DNA from: Spirochaetaceae bacterium
GTDB lineage: Bacteria; Myxococcota_A; UBA9160; UBA4427
Direction: 5' to 3'
DNA length: 64,000 nucleotides
NCBI GenBank assembly: GCA_020632655.1
Contig: JACKFD010000015.1
Coordinates: 62,001-126,000, forward strand
Below are positions 1 to 8,554 of this stretch, piece by piece. Both the position numbers and the translations under genes were made by a program. Below the pieces are notes generated by a model. That model made no database searches. It was given only the letters and a program-made list of their open reading frames with translations, and was not told where the DNA came from. How positions within the stretch are numbered: position 1 is the first letter of the stretch; each line of letters opens with the position of its first letter.

Positions 1-238
1 CGAGGTAGTGCAGGATCGCCCCGGACTCGAAGACGGAGATCGGCTCGCCGCCGTCGCTCGGCTCGTGGTCGACGATCGCGGGCATCCGGTTGTTCGGGCT
101 GATCGCCAGGAAGGCGGGCTCGAACTGCTCGCCGCGGGCGATGTTGCAGGAGACGATCCGGTAGGGAAGGCCGAGCTCCTCGAGGGCGATGCTCACCTTC
201 CAACCGTTCGGGGTCGGGAAGTAGTGGAGGTCGATCAT
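1..238 (-). CDS. Glutathione S-transferase-like protein, N-terminal part (cut by window edge)
   Basis: The minus-strand frame begins at the ATG at 238 and runs off the left edge. The translation opens MIDLHYFPTPNGWKVSIAL and continues through ISPNNRMPAIVDH and SVFESGAILHYL. This is the thioredoxin-fold N-terminal half of the YfcG/YghU-type GST subfamily, which acts on glutathione disulfides in the cytoplasm. The SPNNRMPAIVDH and FESGAI segments form the glutathione-binding face in that family. The helical C-terminal domain lies outside the window, so substrate cannot be judged. Family assignment is firm; calling it a disulfide-bond oxidoreductase is inferred from resemblance. Confidence 0.85.
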   Translation of the reverse strand, partial: MIDLHYFPTPNGWKVSIALEELGLPYRIVSCNIARGEQFEPAFLAISPNNRMPAIVDHEPSDGGEPISVFESGAILHYL

Positions 239-378
239 GGGGCGAGTCTATCCCGGTCGCGGGTGCCCCGGCTCGGTCCGGCGCGTGGGTCGATCTTCAA
301 AACGGCGTCTCGATAAGAGGGTCATGTCATTATCGGTGGTGTATGCCCGGGCCCGGTCGGCACGTGGGCAGCGCGGTG

Positions 379-1587
379 TCAGCCGAGCCGTGCGTCGCCG
401 CGTGCGCCCCGGACGGCCGACTTCTCGAGCACGAGCTGCCAGGTCCCGATGTGTCGGGAGACGAAGCCGGCCTCGCAATAGCAGAAGTAGAACTCCCAGA
501 GACGCAGCAAGGCGTCGTCGTAGCCGCGCGCGCGAAGCGCTTCGGCGCTCCCGGCGAGCCGCGCGCGCCATCGGCGCAGCGTCTCGGCGTAGTGCGCCGT
601 GATCTCCTCGCGCTCGCTCGCGACGAGCCGGGTCTCGCGCTCGCAGAGCTCGTCGATCACGCGAAGGGAAGGGAGGCAACCGCCTGGAAACACGTAGCGT
701 TTGATGAAGTCCACTGTCCGGGTCGCGCGCTCGTAGGCGTCGTCGGCGATCGTGATGCATTGCAGCGCCATGCGGCCCTGGTCGACGAGTCGCTCGTCAC
801 AGACGCGGAAGAAGGTCGGCAGGTATTGATGGCCGACGGCCTCGATCATCTCGATCGAGACGAGCTTGTCGTACTGGCCGCGCAGGTCGCGATAGTCCTC
901 GAGCAGCAGCTCGATCCGGTCCTCGAGGCCGGCCTCGCGGATCCGTGCCCGGGCCCCGTCGTGCTGGGCGCGGGAGACCGTCGTCGTCGTGACGTGGCAG
1001 CCGCGGGTGCGCGCCGCGTGGATCGCGAAGCCGCCCCAGCCGGTCCCGATCTCGAGCAGCCGATCGCCCGGACGCAGGTCGATCGCCTTGCAGAGGCGCT
1101 CGTATTTGTGGATGGACGCCTCCTCCATCGACGCCTCGGGCGAGGGGAAGACGCCGGAGGAGTAGGTCATCGTCGGGTCGAGGAAGGCCTCGAAGAAGTC
1201 GTTGCCGAGGTCGTAGTGGGCGGCGATGTTGCGGCGGCTGCCGCGGCGGTGGTTGCGACGCAGGCCGTGCAGGAGCCTCCGCGCGGGCGTCGCGAGTCGC
1301 GCGGCCCCGCCCTCGAGGGCTCCGCGCATCGTGTCGTTCGCGAGGATGATGCGGATCAGGCTCGTCAGGTCGCTGGCCGTCCAGTCGCCATCGATCCAGG
1401 CCTCGCCGCTGCCGACCGTGCCGCCGAGGGCGATCGTGCGCCAGAACGAGGGCGCGAGGACGCGGACCTCGACCGGATCGGGGAAGCGCTCGGTCGTCCG
1501 CCCGAAGACGTGCACGCGTCCTCCTTCGTGCAGCCGGATCTCGCCCTCGTCGACGTATTCGAGGACGCGCAGCAGCGCGCGTCGCAT
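379..1587 (-). CDS. Cyclopropane-fatty-acyl-phospholipid synthase family methyltransferase
   Basis: SAM-dependent enzyme of 402 aa that adds a methylene group to the double bond of unsaturated acyl chains in membrane phospholipids, or a related lipid modification. Visible motifs are FFEAFLDPTMTYSSGVF, the SAM-binding loop LEIGTGWGGFAIH, SIEMIEAVGHQYL and YVFPGGCLPSL, all typical of the Cfa family. It is the last gene of a minus-strand operon behind DUF1365 and FAD-oxidase genes, a trio often found together. I chose the ATG at 1587. A TTG at 1668, overlapping the previous stop as TTGA, would add 27 mostly polar residues. Whether the product is a cyclopropane or another modified fatty acid cannot be told. 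Confidence 0.9.
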   Translation of the reverse strand: MRRALLRVLEYVDEGEIRLHEGGRVHVFGRTTERFPDPVEVRVLAPSFWRTIALGGTVGSGEAWIDGDWTASDLTSLIRIILANDTMRGALEGGAARLATPARRLLHGLRRNHRRGSRRNIAAHYDLGNDFFEAFLDPTMTYSSGVFPSPEASMEEASIHKYERLCKAIDLRPGDRLLEIGTGWGGFAIHAARTRGCHVTTTTVSRAQHDGARARIREAGLEDRIELLLEDYRDLRGQYDKLVSIEMIEAVGHQYLPTFFRVCDERLVDQGRMALQCITIADDAYERATRTVDFIKRYVFPGGCLPSLRVIDELCERETRLVASEREEITAHYAETLRRWRARLAGSAEALRARGYDDALLRLWEFYFCYCEAGFVSRHIGTWQLVLEKSAVRGARGDARLG

Positions 1588-1664
1588 CAGCGCTTCGACG
1601 GGGCCCGCCCGTCTGCCTCCGGGCGGGGACGGCCGGGATCGGTCGGAGGATCGGGTGCTCGGCG

Positions 1665-2564
1665 TCAAGGCTCGCTCCTCGTGAGGCCCGTCGGCGCGGT
1701 GGCGGCGCAGAGTGCCGGATCGTCGAGCCGCCGGGGCCAGCGGCGCGCCGGGTGCGGTACGAAGGCGACCCGCTTGCGCCAGAGCCGGAAGGCCTGTCGA
1801 TGGATCGCGGCGAGCACGTGGGCCGTCTGGGCCGGGTGGCGCAGGCAGGCGCTGCGCAGGGCGCGCGGCTCGAGCTCGCGTCGCGTGGCGGCCAGATCGG
1901 CCTGGAAGTAGGGCGTGCCGGCCTGTCGGCGGGCGTCGGGCGCCCGGTCGCGCCACTCGTTGCGGATCGAGACGGTGAGGCTGCGACCGGGGGGCGTGAC
2001 GCGCCATGCGTAGCGCATCCCGAGCTCCATGAACGGCGAGACGTGGAAGTCCTTGTCGCAGCGCGCGCTGCGAGGCGCGGACTCGGCGCCAGCGGCGTCG
2101 GACTCCGTCGACGCGAGGTCGAGGACATAACAATGTCGCTCGCGCCAGGGCGTATTCGTCACCTCCGCGACGAGCACGTCGAGCGCGCGCCCCGTCGCGT
2201 CGAAGCCGAAGTAGAAGCTCGCCGGATTGAAGCCGAGGCCGAGATGGCGCGGACTCGTCAGCAGGCGCACGGGGCCTCGCAGTCCGCGTCCGAGCCGCGC
2301 GTGGACGAGCCGCTCGACGCTCGTCCGGAGCGGTTCGTCGGCGGGGCCGAGATGGTCCTCGCGATGGAAGGAGACGGGGGTGCGCCCGCCGACCGACCAG
2401 AGGCGACTCGCGCCGAGGGCCTCGGCGAGGCGTCCCTGCTCGAGCTCGTCGAGGTCGACGTAGAGCAGCTGCAGGCGGAAGCGGAAGCCGTGCTCGACGG
2501 GCTCGAAGCGTCGATGCCGGACCATGCCGTCGTAGAGGCAGCTCTCGAACGCGTGTCCCGTCAT
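1665..2564 (-). CDS. DUF1365 family protein
   Basis: Protein of 299 aa that starts with ATG overlapping the stop of the upstream oxidase gene (ATGA). Conserved DUF1365 features are visible: an early CLYDGMVRHRRF, HLGLGFNPASFYFGFD, EVTNTPWRERHCYVLD, and KDFHVSPFMELGMRYAWRV. The biochemical activity of the family is not established. Its constant association with a flavin-dependent oxidase and a cyclopropane synthase homologue suggests a role in modifying membrane fatty acids. The surrounding operon here repeats exactly that arrangement. The last part is Arg- and Ala-rich and less conserved. Confidence 0.88.
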   Translation of the reverse strand: MTGHAFESCLYDGMVRHRRFEPVEHGFRFRLQLLYVDLDELEQGRLAEALGASRLWSVGGRTPVSFHREDHLGPADEPLRTSVERLVHARLGRGLRGPVRLLTSPRHLGLGFNPASFYFGFDATGRALDVLVAEVTNTPWRERHCYVLDLASTESDAAGAESAPRSARCDKDFHVSPFMELGMRYAWRVTPPGRSLTVSIRNEWRDRAPDARRQAGTPYFQADLAATRRELEPRALRSACLRHPAQTAHVLAAIHRQAFRLWRKRVAFVPHPARRWPRRLDDPALCAATAPTGLTRSEP

Positions 2565-3814
2565 CGCCCGGCCTGCTCCAGCTCCTCGATCGCCTGCAGC
2601 GCCGAGACCACGCCGTCCTCGTGGAAGCCGTAGCGCCAGTAGGCGCCCGCGAAGTGGACGCGGTCCCGGCCGCTCACGAGCGGGCGCTGGCGCTGGGCCT
2701 CGAGGGCGCGCGTGTCGAAGACGGGATGGGCGTACTCGATCCGGCGCAGGATCGTGCCCTCGGCGATCGCCTCCGTCCGGTTCAGCGTCACGCAGAACGA
2801 CGTCGGACTGCGCAGCCCCTGCAGCGCGTTCATCCAGTAGGTCACGGCCGGGGCCGTCTCCTTGCCCGGCAGGCGATGGTAGTTCCAGGCCGCCCGGGCC
2901 CGGGGCGCGCGGGGCAGCAGGCGCTCGTCCGTGTGGAGCACCGCCTCGTTGCGCTGATAGCGGATCGCCGAGAGGATCCGGCGTTCGTCGTCGCTCGGGC
3001 GATCGAGCAGGGCGAGGGCCTGGTCGCTGTGGGTCGCGACGATCGCGCGATCGAAGGGGCCGAGCGGCCCCGTCGGCGTGTCGAGGTGGATGCCGTCGTC
3101 CGCGCGCCGCAGTCGGCGCACGGGGCAGCCGAGGCGCACGCGCAGCCGATCGCCGCGGCGCTGCAGCATGGCGTCGAGGTAGCGCCGCGAGCCGCCCACG
3201 ATCGTCCGCCAGCGCGGGCGGTCGCGCAGCTGCAGCAGCCCGTGGTTCGCGAAGAAGCGCAGGAAGGCCCGGGCCGGGAAGTCGCGCAGCTGGTCCCGGG
3301 TGCCCGACCAGATCGCGCCGCCCATCGGAAGGATGTGGTCCTCGAGGAAGGCCTCGCCGTAGCCCTGGCGCTCGAGCCAGGCGCCGAGGGTCTCGTGGTC
3401 GTCGTCCTGCTCGACGCGCTCGGGGGCCTCGCGCTGGAAGCGCAGGACGTCGCGCAGCATGCCCCAATGGCGTAGGGAGAGGAGTCGGCGGCGCTGTGCG
3501 AAGAAGCCGCCGAGGCCCGTGCCGCTGTACTCGAGACCCGTCGACTCGCAGCGGACGCTGAAGCTCATCAGGGTCTCACGCGTCGCGACGTCGAGCTCGC
3601 CGAGCAGGCGCACGAAGTTGGGGTAGGTGCGCTCGTTGAAGACGATGAAGCCCGTGTCGACGTCGAGGCGCCGGCCGGCGTGCTCGACGGCGACGGTATG
3701 CGTGTGGCCGCCGAGGCGCGGGGCCGCCTCGAAGAGCGTGACCTCGTGGCGGGGGGCGAGGCGGTAGGCCGCGACGAGACCGGAGATCCCTGAGCCGATG
3801 ACCGCGACCTTCAC
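2561..3814 (-). CDS. FAD-dependent amine-oxidase-type oxidoreductase (cyclopropane operon type)
   Basis: Flavoprotein of 417 aa with an N-terminal dinucleotide-binding fold (VAVIGSGISGLVAAYRL, then the acidic strand end VTLFEAAPRLGGHTHTV) and a C-terminal FAD-closing motif (VHFAGAYWRYGFHEDGVVSA). It resembles phytoene-desaturase or protoporphyrinogen-oxidase-like proteins encoded beside DUF1365 and Cfa genes. It is the first gene of that three-gene operon. The start is GTG at 3814; a divergent 224-bp region separates it from the acyl-CoA dehydrogenase genes and should hold both promoters. The likely substrate is an unsaturated acyl chain, but that is inferred from context. Confidence 0.88.
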   Translation of the reverse strand: MKVAVIGSGISGLVAAYRLAPRHEVTLFEAAPRLGGHTHTVAVEHAGRRLDVDTGFIVFNERTYPNFVRLLGELDVATRETLMSFSVRCESTGLEYSGTGLGGFFAQRRRLLSLRHWGMLRDVLRFQREAPERVEQDDDHETLGAWLERQGYGEAFLEDHILPMGGAIWSGTRDQLRDFPARAFLRFFANHGLLQLRDRPRWRTIVGGSRRYLDAMLQRRGDRLRVRLGCPVRRLRRADDGIHLDTPTGPLGPFDRAIVATHSDQALALLDRPSDDERRILSAIRYQRNEAVLHTDERLLPRAPRARAAWNYHRLPGKETAPAVTYWMNALQGLRSPTSFCVTLNRTEAIAEGTILRRIEYAHPVFDTRALEAQRQRPLVSGRDRVHFAGAYWRYGFHEDGVVSALQAIEELEQAGR

Positions 3815-4038
3815 TGGGCTCCCTCGGGCAGATGCGGGTCGCGCGTGACCGCCCCTCGACCCGTCGACGCGCGTCTGACGCGGTCGACCCTAGCGCCGCG
3901 ATCGTGGGCGTCCAGCGCGTCGCGCGAGTCCGATCCGCGATCCGCCGCCGCGCTGCCCCCTGCCGCGATCCGTGGCGACCAACCCGCGATCCGAAGGGCT
4001 AAGATGCGCGCCCACCCGAACGGGACGTGGAGAGGTCG

Positions 4039-5118
4039 ATGGATTTCGGACTGAGCGAGGAGCAGGAGCTGCTCCAGGAGACGGTGCGGGGCTTCGCCCA
4101 GAACGAGTGCCCGACGACGCGCCTGCGGGAGCTCTTCGACGCGGGCACGGGGCACGACCCGGCGCTCTGGTCGGGGCTCGTCGAGATGGGGATCGCGGGG
4201 CTGATCGTGCCCGAGGAGCAGGGCGGCGCGGGCATGGAGCTGCTCGACCTCGCGCTCGTGGCCGAGCTGCTCGGGGAGTTCGCCGTGCCGGGTCCCTTCC
4301 TCGGTCACTCGCTCGCGGCGCTCGGCGTCACGCTCGTCGCCGATCCGGCGCAGCGCGAGGCGATCCTGCCGGGCCTCGCCGACGGCTCGCAGATCGCGAC
4401 GGTCGCGCTCCAGGAGAGTGCCTTCGGCTTCGCTCCGGGGGAATGGACCGCGAAGATCGAGGGCGATCGGGTCTCCGGAACGAAGGCGATCGTGCCCTCG
4501 GCGGGTCAGGCGGATCGTTTCCTGGTCGGGCTGCAGGGCGGACGACTCGCCTGGGTCGACGCGAAGGGCGAGGGCGTGCGCATCGAGCCCGTGGAAGGCG
4601 TCGACCGCACGCGCCCGATCTCGACGGTGCACTTCGCGGGGGCGCCGGCTTCGCTGCTGGGCGGCGACGAGGCCTCGGCCTGGCGCCTGCTCGACGCGGC
4701 GAGCGTGCTGCTGGCGGCGGATGCCTTCGGCGCGGCCAGCAAGCTGATCGACCTCGACGTGGCCTACTCGCTCTCGCGCGAGCAGTTCGGCCAGCCGATC
4801 GCGCAGTTCCAGGCGATCAAGCACACGATCGCCCGGATCGCGACCGACATCGAGCCGGCCCGCGCGCTCTTCTGGTACGCGGCGCATGCCTGGGATCATC
4901 TACCGGAGGAGTCGGCTCGCGCGGCCTCGGTCGCCAAGGCGCACCTCACGGATCGTGCGATGGACGCGGCGCGCCAGTCGGTCGAGCTGCACGGCGGCTA
5001 TGGCTTCACCTGGGAGTGCGAGGTGCAGATGTGGTTCAAGCGGATCATGTTCGACCGCTCCTGCCTCGGCACCCCCGACCGACATCGTGAACGAACCGCC
5101 GAGCTCGGCGGCTACTAG
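4039..5118 (+). CDS. Acyl-CoA dehydrogenase, short form
   Basis: Flavoenzyme of 359 aa of the acyl-CoA dehydrogenase superfamily, likely the partner of the next gene. It has the N-terminal helical segment LSEEQELLQETVRGFAQNE, GLIVPEEQGGAGM, and the C-terminal helical domain SLSREQFGQPIAQFQAIKH followed by HGGYGFTWECEVQMWFKR. The middle domain is shorter and less conserved than in the partner (no clear E-G-SGSD loop). I chose ATG 4039 because GGAGAGG lies just upstream; a GTG at 4027 is the alternative. Adjacent paired FadE-like genes in actinobacteria form alpha2beta2 enzymes for sterol side chains or CoA-thioester rings, so a heteromer is plausible. Confidence 0.88.
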   Translation: MDFGLSEEQELLQETVRGFAQNECPTTRLRELFDAGTGHDPALWSGLVEMGIAGLIVPEEQGGAGMELLDLALVAELLGEFAVPGPFLGHSLAALGVTLVADPAQREAILPGLADGSQIATVALQESAFGFAPGEWTAKIEGDRVSGTKAIVPSAGQADRFLVGLQGGRLAWVDAKGEGVRIEPVEGVDRTRPISTVHFAGAPASLLGGDEASAWRLLDAASVLLAADAFGAASKLIDLDVAYSLSREQFGQPIAQFQAIKHTIARIATDIEPARALFWYAAHAWDHLPEESARAASVAKAHLTDRAMDAARQSVELHGGYGFTWECEVQMWFKRIMFDRSCLGTPDRHRERTAELGGY

Positions 5119-5134
5119 CCCGGAGAAGGACGAG

Positions 5135-6343
5135 ATGGATCTCGAGTACAGCGCCGAGCACGAGGCCTTCCGCGGTCGGGTGCAGGAATTCCTGAAGGGC
5201 TGGCCGCTCACGGGCGCCGAATCGAAGCTCCCGATGGAGGAGCAGGAGGCGATCTTCCGCAAGCGCGGCATCGAGGCGGGCTTCGTCTACCGCAGCGTGC
5301 CGAAGGCCTACGGGGGCTCCGAGCAGCCCCGGGATGCGATCGCCGATCGCATCATCCAGGAGGAGTTCTACAAGGTCGGCGCGCCCCGCGATCTGCTGAC
5401 GCAGGGCGCCGGCATGCTCGTGCCGACGCTGCTCGAGTTCGGGACCGAGGCGCAGAAGGAGCGCTACATCCCGCCGGCGCTGACCGGCGAGGAGCGCTGG
5501 TGCCAGGGCTACAGCGAGCCCGGCTCGGGCAGCGACCTCGCGTCGCTGCAATGTCAGGCGCGGCTCGACGGTGACGAGTGGGTCCTGAACGGACAGAAGA
5601 TCTGGACGAGCTCGGCCCAGCGGGCGCACATGATGTTCGGCCTCTTCCGGACCGAGCCCGACGCGAAGAAGCACGACGGCATCTCGTACCTGCTCGTGCC
5701 GATGGACCGGCCGGGGATCGAGGTGCGGCCGCTCAAGGAGATGGCTGGCGGCCACGAGTTCAACGAGGTCTTCTTCACGGACGCGCGCATCCCGGCCGGG
5801 AACATCGTCGGCCAGCGCGGGCAGGGCTGGCAGGTCTCCCGCGCGACCCTCGTGCACGAGCGCAACCTGATCGGGAATCCCTTCATGATGCGCGAGGCCT
5901 TCTCGGACCTGCTGGCGCTGGCGCGCTCGCGCACGCGAGACGGCCGTCCGGCGATCGAGGATCCCGGCATCCGCCGACGGCTCGCCGAGATCGAGGGCTA
6001 CGTCCAGACCTGCGAGCTCTCGAACATGCGCCAGTTCACGGCGGCGAATCGCGGCGAGATGCTGAAGGTCATGCGGCCGATGATGATGAACAAGGTCTTC
6101 TCGACCGACACGATGCAGCGCATCGCGCGCTGCGCCTACGACCTGCTCGAGGGCGACGGCGTGCTCGCGCCGCTCGAGGAGGAGCTCGACAAGTGGGGGC
6201 GCACGGCGTCGCCGACAGGCTGGGTGCTCCAGTACATGTTCTCGCTCGGCCCGGCGATCGCCGGCGGCGCGACCAACATCCAGCTCAACATCATCGGCGA
6301 GCGCGGCTACGGGCTGCCCCGGGACCTGCGCAGGACGAGCTGA
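5135..6343 (+). CDS. Acyl-CoA dehydrogenase, long form
   Basis: Acyl-CoA dehydrogenase of 402 aa starting 16 bp after its neighbour, with GGAGAAGGA before the ATG. The FAD-binding middle domain is complete: RWCQGYSEPGSGSDLASL, then WVLNGQKIWTSSAQRAHMM. It oxidises acyl-CoA thioesters at the alpha-beta bond in the cytoplasm, passing electrons to ETF. The C-terminus (GPAIAGGATNIQLNIIGERG) is typical of FadE-like enzymes. The pair most likely acts as one heteromeric enzyme in degradation of a branched or cyclic substrate; the substrate is not visible from sequence. Confidence 0.9.
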   Translation: MDLEYSAEHEAFRGRVQEFLKGWPLTGAESKLPMEEQEAIFRKRGIEAGFVYRSVPKAYGGSEQPRDAIADRIIQEEFYKVGAPRDLLTQGAGMLVPTLLEFGTEAQKERYIPPALTGEERWCQGYSEPGSGSDLASLQCQARLDGDEWVLNGQKIWTSSAQRAHMMFGLFRTEPDAKKHDGISYLLVPMDRPGIEVRPLKEMAGGHEFNEVFFTDARIPAGNIVGQRGQGWQVSRATLVHERNLIGNPFMMREAFSDLLALARSRTRDGRPAIEDPGIRRRLAEIEGYVQTCELSNMRQFTAANRGEMLKVMRPMMMNKVFSTDTMQRIARCAYDLLEGDGVLAPLEEELDKWGRTASPTGWVLQYMFSLGPAIAGGATNIQLNIIGERGYGLPRDLRRTS

Positions 6344-6462
6344 GGGGGGGCGCGTCCGCGCGACGGCTGGGTCGGTCGGGGTGGCGCGCCGCCCGTCGGA
6401 GCGTCGGGACCGGTCCGGGGCCGTCCTCAAGCCCGGCCCGGGGGCGACCGATCGGCCCCGGC

Positions 6463-6897
6463 ATGGACGAGGACCTGAAGCGCGCATGCCTGCGGGCCGG
6501 GATCAAGCTCGGCGTCGGCCTCTCGGTCGTCGCGGCGCTGGTCGGCCTGCGCATCGTCACGGTCACGCCGTCGGGCCTGGCGAGTGATCTCGCGGAGCTC
6601 GAGGCGGTCGATCGCGAGCGCGCGGCGGAGCGGGAAGACGAGCGGGCGAGCGGGGATGACTCGCCCACCGCCGGCCGGCGCGGCGAGTCCGGCGCGTCGG
6701 ACGCGCAGGCGCCCCTCGGACGACTCGAGTCGGGCCTGCGCGGTGTCCTCGGCGAGAGCGGGACCGAGGTCGAGCCCGACGCCGAGCGCCTCGTGGCCTG
6801 CCGACTGGGCGAGCGCGTCGAGTTCATGCGGGCAGCCGACTGCGCGCTGCGCGGCGGACGCGGCCGGACGGTCGCGGAGAAGAAGGAGACGCCCTGA
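6463..6897 (+). CDS. Hypothetical protein with one N-terminal membrane segment
   Basis: Protein of 144 aa, unrecognised. Residues about 12-32 (GIKLGVGLSVVAALVGLRIV) form one hydrophobic segment, followed by a long, charged, Glu/Arg-rich and low-complexity stretch. Near the end there are two cysteines in the segments LVACRLGERVEFMRAADCALRGG. The ATG at 6463 has no good ribosome binding site. Third-position GC fits coding use. It faces the MFS gene convergently across a repeat array. It may be a small membrane-anchored periplasmic protein, but no function can be given. Confidence 0.5.
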   Translation: MDEDLKRACLRAGIKLGVGLSVVAALVGLRIVTVTPSGLASDLAELEAVDRERAAEREDERASGDDSPTAGRRGESGASDAQAPLGRLESGLRGVLGESGTEVEPDAERLVACRLGERVEFMRAADCALRGGRGRTVAEKKETP

Positions 6898-6944
6898 GCG
6901 AGCGCGCCGAGCCCGGGTCGCGCGGTCTCGCCGGGCGACGTCGC

Positions 6945-7056
6945 GGGTCTCGCCAGGCGCTGGCACGGGTCTCTCGCCAGGCGCCGACTCGGGTCTCGCC
7001 AGGCGCCGACTCGGGTCTCGCCAGGCGCCGACTCGGGTCTCGCTAGGCGCCGGCGC
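6945..7056. repeat. Tandem 22-bp repeats covering the end of the MFS gene
   Basis: At least five units start at 6945, 6967, 6991, 7013 and 7035. The unit is about GGGTCTCGCCAGGCGCCGACTC; the unit at 6967 is 2 bp longer, and a more degenerate copy may precede 6945. The last unit contains the MFS stop codon (CTA on the top strand, 7043-7045), whereas the other copies have CCA there, so only the gene-proximal copy keeps the stop. The array fills most of the space between two convergent genes. Confidence 0.9.
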
Positions 7057-8554
7057 GGGAGGCGTGGACGGTGCCCGATTCGCCGGAGGTCGGTGCTTCG
7101 TCTCCGGCTTCGCCCATCGTCAGCGGGTCCCGGAGCCGTGACCCCGCCAGGATGCCGAAGGCGGCGACGAAGGCGCCGAGCGCGTAGCCGTCCCGGAAGT
7201 CGCTCGGCGACGCGCTGTCGGCGCAGAGCGCCGTCAGGATCGAGACGCCTGCGACCGCGCCGATCCCGGTCGTCGTCGCCATCGTCGAGACCGCGATGCC
7301 ATGGTCCCGCTCCTCGACCGACGAGGCGACGAGCGTGCTGAGCGAAGGCTGGGCCAGGCCCATGCCGACGCCCGCCAGCACCAGCCCCGCGATCACGAGG
7401 GCGAGGGATTCGAGGCTCGCGCCCGCCGAGAAGGCCACCATCGCCAGGAAGACGAGGGCGGCGCCAGCGAGGATCGCCGTGCGCTCGCCGTAGGTCGCGC
7501 CGAGATGACCACCGACGGGCGAGCTCGCCGACAGGGCGATCGGCCGCGCGATCGTCCAGAGCGAGGTGGCCGCCTGACCGAGGCCGAAGACGCCGAGCAT
7601 GATCAGCGGGCTGATGATGAAGCCACCCATGTAGGCGAACTGGAGCACGAAGCCGATCGCGAGCGGCAGCACGAAGTTGCGCTCCCGGAGCAGCGCGAGG
7701 GGCAGCAGCGGATTCGGCGCACGGCGCTCGATGCGCGCGAAGAGGGCGAGCAGGAGCGGCGTCGCGGCGAAGGCGAGGGCGACGCCGGGATCGAGCAGGC
7801 CACGGATCGGCGCCCGGTTGATGCCGAAGACGAGCGCGAAGGCCGCCAGCGCGAGGGTGGCGGCGCCGCGCACGTCGAGGGTGACGCGCGTCTGTCGCGG
7901 CGTCTCGACGAGGACGACGCTCGCGACGCCGAGGGCGACCGCCGCCAGCCCCGCCTGGATCAGGAAGATGGGCCGCCAGCCGATCGTCTCGACGAGCCAG
8001 CCGCCGATCGCGAGGCCCACGACCGGTCCACCGGCGATCACGACGCTCATCCAGCCCATCGCCTTGACGCGCTCGCGCCCCGGATAGGCGCGGAAGAGCA
8101 TCGCCATCGACGCGGGCATCGTCGCCGTACCCGAGACCTGACCGAGGGTGCGCAACGCGATCAGGCTCGCCGCACTCCAGGCCGAGGCGGTCGCCGCCGC
8201 CGCGAGCGTCGCGACGAAGAAGCCGCTCAGGTAGACGCGGCGATGGCCGTGCAGGTCGCCGAGCTTGCCGAGCAGCTGGGCCGAGACCGCCTGCGCGAGC
8301 ATCGGCGCCGTCACGACCCAGGCGATCGTCGTGACGTCGCTGCCGAGGTCGTCGGCGATCGCGCGCAGCGAGACGCCCAGGATCGTCATCGTGAAGGTCG
8401 TCGCGAAGCAGCCGGCGAGGCAGGTCCAGAGGACGAAGCGGCGATGGTCGGGATGCCGGGCGAGGCGGTCGCGGAGACCGCGCGGCGCGGCCTCGGGCGT
8501 CGCGTCGGCCGGGTCGCGGGGAGACGCCGGACGCGCGGAATGCGGGGTGGACAT
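7043..8554 (-). CDS. MFS transporter, DHA2/EmrB-QacA type
   Basis: Inner-membrane protein of 503 aa with many hydrophobic helices, fitting the 14-helix drug:proton antiporters. Visible features are RRFVLWTCLAGCFATTFTM at helix 1, LLGKLGDLHGHRRVYL (the motif A loop between helices 2 and 3), and the helix 5 motif C-like region VVIAGGPVVGLAIGGWLVE. It probably exports hydrophobic drugs or lipids with proton exchange. It starts at ATG 8554 and is divergent from flagellin. The 3' end lies within a tandem repeat array, so the last residues (HASRAGA) probably arose with the repeats. The substrate is unknown. Confidence 0.88.
   Translation of the reverse strand: MSTPHSARPASPRDPADATPEAAPRGLRDRLARHPDHRRFVLWTCLAGCFATTFTMTILGVSLRAIADDLGSDVTTIAWVVTAPMLAQAVSAQLLGKLGDLHGHRRVYLSGFFVATLAAAATASAWSAASLIALRTLGQVSGTATMPASMAMLFRAYPGRERVKAMGWMSVVIAGGPVVGLAIGGWLVETIGWRPIFLIQAGLAAVALGVASVVLVETPRQTRVTLDVRGAATLALAAFALVFGINRAPIRGLLDPGVALAFAATPLLLALFARIERRAPNPLLPLALLRERNFVLPLAIGFVLQFAYMGGFIISPLIMLGVFGLGQAATSLWTIARPIALSASSPVGGHLGATYGERTAILAGAALVFLAMVAFSAGASLESLALVIAGLVLAGVGMGLAQPSLSTLVASSVEERDHGIAVSTMATTTGIGAVAGVSILTALCADSASPSDFRDGYALGAFVAAFGILAGSRLRDPLTMGEAGDEAPTSGESGTVHASRAGA

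Noticed and set aside
343..1911. A 522-codon plus-strand frame over the cyclopropane synthase gene
   Set aside because: The minus strand carries the conserved SAM-dependent enzyme; the plus frame has no recognisable protein sequence.
3811..4899. A 362-codon minus-strand frame opposite the first acyl-CoA dehydrogenase gene
   Set aside because: Antisense to a clear family member with a strong ribosome binding site; translation is charged and low complexity.
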